A stretch of DNA of 64,000 bases from Erodium maritimum (lineage: Eukaryota; Streptophyta; Magnoliopsida; Geraniales; Geraniaceae): contig OY997593.1 of assembly GCA_963921825.1 (NCBI GenBank), forward strand, positions 49,274,039 to 49,338,038, in the 5' to 3' direction. Position 1 is the first letter of the stretch, and every line of letters begins with the position of its first letter. A model generated the notes under the pieces. The model was not told the DNA's origin, searched no databases, and saw nothing but the letters and a program-made list of their open reading frames with translations. Shown here in pieces: positions 35,370-46,815 of this stretch. The position numbers and the translations under genes were made by a program.

Positions 35370-38300
35370 GGAACACGTGATCCGCGACTGCGAACTCAAG
35401 AGGTCGACGTCGTCTGTCGGCATAGCTCTTTTGTCGACTCTGCGCGGTCTTCAACCGCTCGCGTATCAGCGCGACCTTCTCGGTCGTCTCTCTGACAAGA
35501 TCTGGGCCCAACAGACTCTTTTCCCCCACCTCTGCCCAACACACTGGCGATCGACACGGCCTCCCATACAACGCTTCGAACGGTGACATCCCAATATTGG
35601 CCTGGTAGCTTTTGTTGTAGGCGAACTCGACCAACGGCAGGTGGGTCTCCCATGATCCTTTGAAATCTAGCACACATCCCGCAGCATGTCTTCCAAGATC
35701 TGAATAGTGCGCTCGGACTGACCGTCTGTCTGGGGATGGTGTGTTGTATTGAGTAGAACCTCGGTCCCCAATGCGGTTTGTAGACTCGGCCAAAATATGG
35801 ACTTGAAACGAGGATCCCTATCAGACACTATCGACACAGGGACCCCATGGAGACGCACTATCTCCTGAATATATAGGCTGCTCAACTTTTCGGCCGGATC
35901 AGTCATCCTCATAGCCAGGAAATGGGCCGACTTGGTCAACCGATCGACTACTACCCATACGGTGTCGTGTCCCTTCGGCGATCTCGGCAGTCCACACACA
36001 AAGTCCATCGTGATATGCTCCTACTTCCACTGGGCAATCGGCAGTGGCTGCAACAATCCTGCGGGACGCTGATGTTCGGCCTTCACCTGCTGACAGACGA
36101 GACATCTCGACACAAATTCTACGACTGCTCTCTGCATCCCGCGCCACCAGAAGTGCCGCCTGATGTCACGGTACACCTTGGTGCCCCCCGGGTGCACTGT
36201 AAGACGCGAATGATGTGACTCTCGCAACACGTCGTCTCTATAGTTGCCTGGCACGAACAACCCTCCTCGATACCGTAACCCCCAATCTGCACTGATCTCC
36301 CAGCCTACCACCTCATCACCGCTGACGACCCTCTCTCGGATCTCTGCCGTCTAGACGTCCTCCGACTGCGCCTCTAACACTTGGGCAAGTAGTGAGGGCT
36401 GAGCCACCAATGAGCACATGGCCATGCCACCAGTAATCTCCTCTAGCTCAAGCCCGAACGTGCTCAGTTCCCCCATCATGTCCCACTCTCGGACTGATAT
36501 GCTAGCAAGACTCGGAACCGACTTCCTACTCAAGGCATCGGCGACCACGTTCGCCTTACCCGGATGGTAGTGTAGCTCAAAGTCGTACTCCTCAAGCAGC
36601 TCCATCCATCGCCGTTGGCGCATGTTCAGGTCTCGCTGGGAAAAGAAGTACTGGAGGCTCTTGTGATCCGAGAACACCTGAAACACCTCGCCATACAGAT
36701 AATACCGCCAGCCCTTTAGCGCGAACACGACTGCTGCTAGCTCCAAGTCGTGGGTAGGATAGATGCGCTCGTGTGTCTTCAACTGCCTGGAGCCATAAGC
36801 AACCACTCTACCCAATTGCATCAGTACACAACCCAGTCCTTCCCCGGACGCATCACAGTAGACCTCACACCCGATCCCTCGCTCTGGCACTACCAACACT
36901 GGAGCGGTAGTCAGACGAGTCTTCAACTCCGTGAACGCATGTTCACAATCCTCTGTCCACACAAACCCGACTCCCTTGCGCGTCAACAGAGTCATCGGCG
37001 CGGGTAGTCGCGCGAAGTCCTGGACAAATCGCCGATAATAGCCTGCCAACCCCAGAAAGCTGCGGATCTCGAAGGCACTCGTGGGCCGTGCCCACTTCGA
37101 AACCGCGTCGATCTTCGACGGATCGACCAATATACCATCACGGAATACAATGTGACCGAGGAATTTCACCTCAGCGAGCCAAAACTCGCACTTCTCCAAG
37201 TTGGCATATAGCTGATGCGTGCGTATCAGGGTCAGAACGGTTCTCAGATGTACCTCATGTGCCGCCTTGCTCTGCGAATAGATCAGGATGTCGTCTACGA
37301 ACACCACCACAAACTGATCTAAATACGGCCGGAATATACTATTCATCAGATCCATGAACGCTGCAGGTGCGTTCGTCAGTCCAAACGGCATCACCAAGAA
37401 CTCGTAATGCCCATAGCGTGTTCGGAATGCAGTCTTTGCGACGTCCCCTCTCGGACTCGCAACTGGTAATATCCGGATCGCAGATTGATCTTCGAGAAAC
37501 ATGTTGACCCTCTCAACTGGTCGAACAAGTCGTCAATCCTCGGCATCGGGTATCGGTTCTTCACCGTAACCCGGTTCAGCTTCCGGTAATCTATACACAT
37601 CCGAAGCTCTCCACTCTTCTTCTTCACGAAGAGTGCTGGTGCTCCCCACGACAATACGATAGGACGGATAAATCCCTTCTCCTGAAGCTCCTCGAGCTGA
37701 CGCTTCAGCTCAGTCAACTCTGCCGGCGCAAACCTGTAAGGCGCCATCGATATCGCTGCCGTTCCCGGCACCAGGTCAATCCCGAACTCGACCTCACGCT
37801 CCAGTGGCAACCCGCTCAACTCATCACGAAAGACCTCAGGGAACTCGCATACCACTCGCGGTAACTCTCGGCTCTGCACAACCGATACTTCCTCCACTGC
37901 GGACAACACCGACAGGAGAACCCCGCTCTTACTACCTAGGACACACATCACCTTCGTGCTGCCCACTGACACTGTCACTCGTCGCCTGTAGCAGTCGATA
38001 TTGGCTCGTTACTTCGCCAGCCGATCCATTCCCAAGATCACGTCAAAGGTCGTCATTCCCAGTACAAGGAGGTCACCTGGGCAAGGACAGTCTGCGACTC
38101 TAATTTCGCAGGCACGACAGACCCTAGTCAACGATACTCCACCCCCAACTGGGGTGTCCAGGCACAGGGGTGGACTCAACGACTCTAAGCTCAACCCCAA
38201 CCTCTCAGCACAACTCAACGAAATAAACGAGTGCGACGCCCCGGTATCAAATAAGAATAACGCCCATAAATGATACAATAAAAACGTACCCTGAATGGTC

Positions 38301-39708
38301 TCGCAATAGGTAGTGGATCCTGGGGCCCGGAAGTCGGTAACTGCGTACACTCTTCCCTGCGACGCCTGCTGCCTCTGACCCAGCGCACTGCCTGCTGGAT
38401 ACCCAGATCTCTGCTGCTGTCTCGGGACTGCCACGCTCGTAGACGGATGTGAGAACCTCGACTGCTTGCTCTGACGAGGGCGACCCCTGGGTGACTGTAC
38501 TATACGCGACTGCTGCGGTCGCTGCGCTGACGTTGCCCCCAACGGCTCACGACACCATGCAATAGTGTGTCCAACCCGGCCGCACCGGAAGCAGCTGGTC
38601 TCGTCGGCTCTTGACCCCGTGTCCATCGGACACTCTCGTTGTATGTGGCCTGACTGCCCGCAGCAAAAGCATCTTGGCCGTCTATCTGAAGCGACTGGCC
38701 CCACTAATGCTACCGACCCCGTCCGTCTCGCTCCGCCCTGCTGAGCCTGTGGCCGGAAGAACCCCGTGGTCCTCTGTCTCCTCGGATCCCGGGACTCGGA
38801 CGGCCCTGCACCGCTGGTCGGTCGCTGTCGAACCTCACGGTTCCTGACTGCATCTCGGAGACCCTGCTCCACTGTCGCTGTTGTGTCTACGAGCTTTGAG
38901 TACTCCCGCAACCTCAAGGCGAGGACTCGATCACCGGCCTCAGTTCCCCCTCGAACCGCAGGCAACGATTCTGCTCCGTCGCCACCATTTCTGGCGCGAA
39001 TCTGGTAAGGGCCGTGAATCGGGCCTCGTATTCTGCCACTGACATCCCCTCCTGCTGCAGTTCCAGGATTTGCCGATGTTGGTCCACCCGAGCCGACTCG
39101 GGGAAATACTGCGCCAGAAAGACCATCTGGAAGACACCGTAGTCGTGCCCGACTCTGTCCCTTACACGCACCCACCAGTGGTAGGCGCTGTCCCTCAGCT
39201 GATGAGCTACAAAGGACACTCTTCTGCGGCCATCCTCGATACCTGAGGTGTCCAGGTCCCGTGTGACCTGCTCCAGCCATCTCTCGGCTAGGTCTTGGTT
39301 CGGCTCCCCGACAAAGGTTGGTATGCCCAGCTTCAGAAAGTCCAGCAGTGTCCGGGCCGTATGGTCCTCAGCCTGAACGGGCAACGCTGGGACCGCTGCT
39401 GTCTCCGGAGCTGGCGATGCCGACTCTCTACTGGCGGTGATCGCCACCAAATTCTGCACTGTCCTGGTCAGCTCGTCCAGGGCGGTCATAGTGGGAGGGT
39501 CTGCGACCGGCGGGACGCTGGGCGTGCCCGTAGATGGTCCCGTGTCGCTCCTCCTGTCTTCTCCGACAAGAGTACCCTGGGGCTCCGCGTACTCAGCGGG
39601 CTCAACGGTGGGCACCCGTCCTGGTGTCCTTGCTGACCGTCCCGGCCTGCCTCGCGCGGGCGCTTGTCCCCGTGTCACGGCTGATCGTCCTCGTCTGCCA
39701 CGAGCCAT
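35370..39708 (-). pseudogene. Gypsy-A gag-pol (broken)
   Basis: Starts MARGRRGRSAVTRG at 39708. In order it shows gag; zinc knuckles CFCCGQSGHIQREC and [14 protein letters not shown]; protease DTGASHSF; reverse transcriptase with FVDDILIYS; RNase [10 protein letters not shown]; and integrase HHCC plus DDE core with intact SDRDPRF and SERTIQ. Breaks include a 7-nt deletion in late gag (about 38930), a TAA at 38011-38009, a frameshift after VREG (about 37450), a TAG at 36353-36351, a TAG replacing Trp at 36023-36021, and a frameshift after LEDMLR (about 35680). It stops at the deletion joint 35370, lacking the integrase C-terminus and chromodomain. Unlike Gypsy-B and Gypsy-C it keeps Trp at the early gag position YHWWVRV. 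Confidence 0.92.
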
Positions 39709-39959
39709 GTGTTAGTTCCTCTGCACGGATACACGCAAACGTTCAGTTTGCGAACTTATATAATGACAACATGCTCAAATACATTAGCGTTCACACGGTC
39801 TACGTCTACCCTAACGTACTTGTTACTACAACGTCACACCGCTCACGCTATTAATATTTAAACCATAATAATACGTAAGAGAAACCTCAGATAGACTGCA
39901 CAAACATGTACCAAGTCACGCAACACGACACGAAACAAAAGAATTTGAAAGCAGCTGAC

Positions 39960-40150
39960 TGGACCAGGCCGACAAGTGGTCCGGACCGTGCAGCCTTCCG
40001 GGCCGGTGAGTGGCCCGGGCGGTGCCACCCTCCGGACCGGCAAGCCATCCGGGCCGTGCCAACTTCCGGGCCGGCACGCCAGTCGGGCCGTGCCACCTTC
40101 CCGGCCGGCACGCCAGCCGGGCCGGCAAGTCAACCGGGCCATTTCAGCTT
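39960..40150 (-). repeat. GC-rich tandem repeats in the Gypsy-A leader
   Basis: Repeated CGGGCCGTGCCACCTTCC and GGGCCGGCACGCCAG words at roughly 33-36-bp spacing, between the primer site and gag. The same place in Gypsy-B and Gypsy-C carries CACGG palindromes instead. It is part of the untranslated leader; no protein is implied. Confidence 0.8.
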
Positions 40151-40853
40151 CCGCGCCAAAACAGTGGCCCCGACCATGTCTCCTATCGGGCCGGTCCAAG
40201 ACCCGTCCCGTAGCGGTGATGATTTCGCACTCATCACACCCGCTACGTCCACTCTAGGGCACTCGTTTCCTACCCTGCTCATAGCAACCCGCACATTTTT
40301 TCGTCGCAAACGTTCGACCACCAAAATAACAACACACGTACAACAATTCAACGACCAAAACGCAAGTCACTCAACCTCAATCACAAGCCGACAAGGCCAA
40401 CAACACAAAACACGCCCACCGGGCCAACCAAAGTCGAAACACGCCCACCGGCCAACAAAAATTAAAACACGCTCACAGGGCCAATCAAATTTTAAAACTT
40501 TCTCCACTTCATTAAAAACCTCATTTCTTGACATCACGTAGTTACAACCCGGTCCAGGCGTCCCCGAACTACATTGTACACATTGATGTCAATGCCGTCA
40601 CGCTCGACTACAGGGGCGCCCCTGAGTCGAGTCGCGACAGCTTAAAAACGTTTCACGCAGCAACACACAATCAGTATGCCAGCAACAAAATACTGCACAT
40701 ACACACAAACACAAACAAGACTCAAGACATTACAGGTCTACACACGGTTTTCGACCTGCGTACCCAACGCACGACGAGACTTTACTGACTCGACTCTCCC
40801 CACCTAATTGACGTACAGTCCGAGGTGTGAAACCTCGAGCTCTGATACCAAGC

Positions 40854-43254
40854 TGTCACGCCCCAAATTCAGTAGAACCGAACCCGTAACGCGAACTTTG
40901 AAAACAATAAAACATTTCAAGCCTTTTAAATAAATCACTTTAAAACCGTCAAGTAGTTAATCAAAATAATTATTTACAACTCAAAAGTACGTCCCAACAA
41001 GCGGACAAAAGCTAAGTGTACGTCGCTAGACTCAAAAGGAAAACCCGGACTCTGCTCCTAGCTCTTCAAGCTTCGAGAGCTCACCTAGTCCATCCCGCGT
41101 CCAGTACCTGTAGGAAAAGCAGCTAGGGGTGAGCGTTCGCTCACCACCACGGATAACAGACTGACTACGACATACTTAACAGACAATGCTGGTAACACCA
41201 ACAACGACCCGACTAACACACACAAACAGTTACTTTCCTCAACCGACTCAACACTCGGACCCGTAATGTAGACCCGACACAACGATTGACGACTTCCTCC
41301 AAAGACACGACAGATAACCACGCAACACCCAAGATCACTAAGGATCGCACACCAAACAAGATCACAAAGGATCGCACTCCAACTGCTCAGTAACCCCCAC
41401 GCCCTTTACGGATCCCTGTCAGGCCAAGCGGTCGACCTGTCGCCACTTTTGTCGATCCTTGTCAGGCTAGGCAGTCGACCTGTTGCACTTTTCCCGACAC
41501 AAAGTCGGATCAGGCTGTCAACCTGTCACCACCATGCACGCGCGGCCAGGACCCCTTTCCTCACGGGCGGGCCCCCTACCTCGTCTGAACATGCAGACGC
41601 GTGCGATCACAAGACCCCCGTTTCATGAAGGGGGCCCCCAACCTCAGGTAACCACAATCACAATCACAACCAAAGTTCAACAAACAGCAACAACACCGGT
41701 CCAACGACAACCCGGTGTCACATGCAATTCTACTGTTAACTTTCCCTAATCAGGGCCGAGATCCGGCTACTTTTCCCCACCTCGTATGCTTTCTCCAAAA
41801 GTGCACCAACAAGCTCCGGCGTGATCCCGATCACTCGCCTAGCTTTCCCTTTCCTCTGTCTGCGGCACGATCTAATAAGAACACAATTTAAATACTTTTA
41901 AGTTCCCAGACATAAATTGGAATTTATTAAACTTGGCGCCTAAAAATAACCCCGACAATGTCGATCACTCCCAAACTTCCCAATTACTTGACATTGTCGA
42001 TAATGGACCCGGAAAAGCCCGATTCGCCCGACATGACGAATCTGCCCGGGTTTTGGAAACGCTCTTCTGGGGCTCCGAAAATTCCCGTTTTCGTTTCTAC
42101 GGTCTTAGAATAGTTCAAGGGTTCCTATGCACTCGACGGAATCCAATTCCAACTTCCGAGTAATTTAATTAGCGTTTCAAGTTTCTAAACCCGTCAATTA
42201 CAACTTCTACAATTTAATTCCAAATTTCGATCCGGGTGTGGATTAATCGCTTGGGGAACGTTCTAAACCACCCGAACACGAAACCTTAATACCCGAGCAC
42301 GTGGGCCCCACCCGGCCAACCTTGGCCGTGGGTGGCTAGGGATAAAATGGGCCCGGCTCACCATGGTGGTGGCCGGCCCTAGCTCTGGCCAGCCACCCCA
42401 TGGCTGGCCGGCCACCACACACGGTGGCCGGAGCTCCCCCCGAGCTCCCGGTCACCGGAAAACGTTCAATCCCTACTCCAAAACGTCTCTAAGACGTCTC
42501 CAACGATCCCCACACCTCAAAACCACCAAAAACTACTAGATTTACTCAAACCCTAACTTTCAAAATTAAGCAAATCGAAAAACGGTTAGATGCTCACCGT
42601 AGAGAATATCGATGTGAGCTTGAATCTTCTATCGTTGAGACGATCCAATGGCTAGATGAACGAGAAAAGATCAAACCCTAGAACACCACCTCTCTTTTCT
42701 CTCTTCTTTCTCTTTCTAAAAACCCAAATTCTCCTTTTTTAAACAACATGGCCGACCCCCCCTCCCCCCCTTCTAGTCTTCTTTTTTTGCCCCAAAAACC
42801 TAACACCACCACTTGTTTGACAAGTGGCAAGTGGGTCCCACACCCTTTTGGGAATATATCTTCTAGATAAATTTCAATCAGATTCGCGAAATTCGGACGT
42901 TTCGGGCCCCGAACGAGCACTTTTTCCAAGAAATTACGAAACTTCACGGGCTACAAGGAAACGGCTCAACTAAGACCGCTGCAACAACGGATAAGCTTTT
43001 TGGATCCAAAACAGTCCTCGAATGGACCAAAACGTCACTCGGTTGACTTTTCCAGCGAAAAGTCAACATTTCCCAAATCGGTCAGAAAGTTGCCCTGAGT
43101 CCCCCGGAACTCACTTTGGTCGATATCGGGGTCAACTTAAGTCCGGTATGACCCTCGGGATCAATTTTAGGTTCAATTAAGTGTATGTCTTAAATTTTTT
43201 AAATTTTCCTGTTTTTCGCAGGTTTACTAGCGTTGACCGGGAGTGGTTATTACA
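40854..43254 (-). repeat. Gypsy-A 5' LTR
   Basis: 2401 bp, complete, beginning TGTCACGCCCC and ending GTGGTTATTACA in plus orientation. The minisatellite seen in all sister LTRs is missing: the sequence jumps at about 41705 from the ACCGGTCCAAC side to the CCCGGTGTCAC side. Confidence 0.9.
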
Positions 43255-43259
43255 AGCGG

Positions 43260-46200
43260 TGTCACCATATGTAAATACATGCCAAGTTTGTGACCACGCT
43301 TTGTGGACGTTAGATAAATATCTGGCATCAACCATATCCAATCAATTCAGACTTCGAGTCTTTTGAATAAAATAACCCCATATATAATGTTCCTCGAAGA
43401 TATCTTAAAAAAATTTTAACACCAGTTCAATGTCTTCGAATCGGAGAAGAACTAAATCTTGCTAGGAAATTAATAGAAAGTGTTATATCATGACAGGTGC
43501 AATTAGCAAGATACATTAACGCCCCAAGGTCACTAAGATATGATACTTTGTGACCAAGATATGGTACTTCTGGACCAAGATATGGTACTTCGGGACCAAG
43601 GAGTTCTTCTTCTTTTCGGGGGTGAAATGAATCATTTTTCACATTAAGTTATCGAACAACCATGTGAGAACTCAAATGATGTGAATTATCCATATTGAAT
43701 AGTTTAATGATCTTCTCAATATATGATGACTGGTGAACAAAAATCCCCTTCGATAAATGTTCAATCTGAAGACCGAGACAAAATTTTATTTTCCCAAGTC
43801 TTTCATTTCGAATTCACTTTTCAAGTATTGCATCGTCTCTACAAGTTTATCATGCATTCCAATGATGCTCAAATTATCAACACAAACCGCGAGGATGGAA
43901 AATCCGGTTTTCGTCCGTTTGATAAAAACACATGGACATATTTTATTGTTGATGTATCCTTCTTTCAAAAGGTATTCACTGAGACAATTATACCACATTC
44001 GACCAGATTGTTTTAGCCCTTACAAAGATCTTTGGAGCTTTATTGAGTACATTTCTTGAGGTTTTGAGATGCATGCTTCAGGCATTTGTAATTCTTCAAA
44101 GACTTTTATGTAAATGTCATTATCAAGTGACCCATACTAAGTAAGTAAAAAAAATTAAAAAAAAAATAAATAAATAAAAAGAAGTAAAATCTGAGTGTGA
44201 TTGCATCCATAACCGGTGAATATGTCTCTTCATAATCAATTCATGGTCGTTGTGAAAATCCTTGTGCGACGAGTCGAGCTTTGTATCTTACAACCTCGTT
44301 CTTATCATTTCTTTTGCGCACAAATACCCATTTAGGTGTTTGGACTACAGGTCCGAATACTTGGCGTTTATTTAGTGAATTCAATTATGTCTCAATGACA
44401 TTTTTCCATTTCGGCCAATCATTTCTTCGTCGGTATTCACTGACCGATCTTGGTTCATGATCCTCGTTTTCTTTTGAAATATCTAATGCAAATACATGTA
44501 CAAATATATCATCCACAATAACTTCTTCTCTATTCTATCTTTCACCTCAAGTGACATAGTTAATCGAGATCTCTTTATTGTCAACTTTTTTCAGGTGTTT
44601 AATCATCTTTTGAAGACGTCTCTTCATTTATCACATTTTCTTGTTCTTCGGGAATTGTGATATCATTTGATGTACCAACTTGCTGAACTTGTTCCTTTCT
44701 TTTTTCTTGGGTTTTTATCTTTGGATCCAATAGGTCTACCACGCTTCTTGCGTGCTTTAGACTCATTTGCTAGCGCTAGCATATTTCCCATTTGTTCATC
44801 AGGAAGAGTAATTCTACAAGGAACATTAGCAACTAGTATCTATGATTTTATCACAGTCTTAACTTCTATAAATGCATTAGGCAATGTGTTTGCAACCTTT
44901 CGTAAGTGGATAATTTTCTTAACTTCTAGTTCACATTGATTTGTACAAGGATCAAAATGAGACAATGTCAATGCATTCCATGAAATTTCTCGTCTTTCTT
45001 TTCAGACGTTTCTTTATCTCCCCCTAATGCAAGGAAATTGTCTCATCAAATTGACAGTCGACAATCGTGCCATAAACATATCACATGTCATGAATTCCAA
45101 TATATCTATGTGAATTCTTTCTAAAAAATGTTGGACATTCAGTCTCAACTTTCATTGGAGATGGTCTTGTAATAAGTTTTCTTTGAAAACAAGCAACACA
45201 TGGGTAATCTTTTGACAAAAAGGACATTTTTACTCTTCAGGGTATGTCAATGTGAATTTTCTATAATTCTTTGTATCATTATGAAACCCAGATGGCCTAA
45301 ACGATCATGTCATATTATAAAATTTGATGGGTCCATGGGGTTTAGGTTAATCACCATATTGGATTCAATTGGAATAAGGAAAGTATAATATAATCCAAAA
45401 CTATATAAAGGGAGTTTTTCCACAATTTCTTTTCTCCCCGAGACCATGGACTTGATGTATAAACATTCAACGTCATTTTCATTTGTTGTCTAAATGTGAT
45501 AACCATTTCGGTGAATATCTTTGAAACTTAACAAGTTTCTTTTTTATCTGGTTGAGAACTTGCATCATCTATAATAAATTATGTATCATTCGGTAACATT
45601 ACAATGGCTCTTCCAGAGGCTTCAATAAGATCCGATGCACCAGATATTTTCTCGTTGCTTTTAATATAATTATGGAGATTTTTGTCCATAGTTCTTCATA
45701 AGACAAACAAATAATATTAGAAACAAGACACTCCAAATGTTTCATTTTTCGATAACAAGGTAGCTCTTTCGGAGCCCTCTATTATATTTCCAACACTCAT
45801 AATGGTGTTTACGTTTGCCTTGATTTTGTAGTATTATAAACAATACACATATCTTTATAATTTTTGTAAATAGATATAATAGTTCTGGGATCCATATCCT
45901 TTAATATGAGAAAATTAATGTATTACTTTACATAATACAAAAGAATATAACAGAATTATTAATACAAATCATACAAAGATTGACTCATATGCATGATACT
46001 TGTTTTCCCGTCATCATCTACAAATGAGTTAGAGACATTTGATTAGATCTTCAAGATCTAGGTCATCAATAAGGTTTGTCTCTACCCTTTATTATTTTCC
46101 TTCAATCAAATCTTTGATCGCATTTCAGTTAGGCGACCAACTACATTTACAATATAACTTCCATCACGTTCATGAATTTTCATTTTGTGTACTATATTTT

Positions 46201-46810
46201 TTCTTGGGTCTTTCATACTCATTCCACTTCTTGTGGTACACCTTATTATTTTTCCATGGAATTGAATTTTTTTTGGCTCATGACTATGACTACGACGGCG
46301 ACCACGTCTGGGGAATCAGTCTTACTTGGGTCTGGATCTACCCATATCCTATCACATTCACTTCAGGGAATGGAGTGTTGCCGACCGGACGAGTTTAATG
46401 GTTTTCAGCAATAACTCATTACTTAATAAATATATTAAGTCTGATTCTTTTCGTATTCTCGGTAATGCTACTTCAGGAGCATACTAGATGGAGGAAATGT
46501 ACATGAAAACATTTTTTTCATCGATTATGATATGATGATGTGTGGAAATAGTTTTTTTTTTCCGATTTATCCAGCAAGGATACAAATTTAGAACTTCAAG
46601 TCTTTGTAAACTTCTAGTCACATTTTTTCCAGTAATTGCATGTATCTTGTTTACTTGACTGATAACATTTTTCATTGATTCTAATATGATGATGCGTGGA
46701 AATAGTTTTTTGATTTATCCTACATGGATCATCAATTTAGAACTTCAGGTCTTTATGTAAGCTTCAGGTCATTTTTTTCCGGTAATTGCATGCATCTTGT
46801 TTACTTGAAA
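43260..46810 (-). pseudogene. Copia gag-pol middle part (RT, integrase linker)
   Basis: Minus-strand pieces of a Copia polyprotein. The reverse transcriptase region at 43998-43786 includes SEYLLKEGYINN, the motif CVDN in place of the usual YVDD, and SEFEMKDLGK. A linker at about 44760-44690 encodes KARKKRGRPIGSKDKNPRK, typical of plant Copia between integrase and RT. Many stops and frameshifts break it. Between 44950 and 46810 lie degraded integrase and gag regions without clear motifs. An 18-bp motif GACCAAGATATGGTACTTC repeats three times at about 43550-43600. Confidence 0.75.
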
Positions 46811-46815
46811 CGATG

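Larger units (their letters stand above)
24322..43254 (-). mobile_element. Gypsy-A LTR retrotransposon (host of Gypsy-B)
   Basis: Flanked by AGCGG at 24317-24321 and 43255-43259. The 5' LTR (40854-43254) is complete, from TGTCACGCCCC to TTATTACA. The 3' LTR is only 24322-26470, with its first bases mutated to TTTCACGCCCC; it breaks off where Gypsy-B begins. The leader has the primer site reading TGGTATCAGAGC on the minus strand (40850-40839), 3 nt inside the LTR, which suits initiator tRNA-Met. Gag-pol is at 39708-35370. The rest of the 3' LTR (equivalent to 42525-43254), the polypurine tract and the pol C-terminus were lost in a deletion at 35369/35370. Confidence 0.9.
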
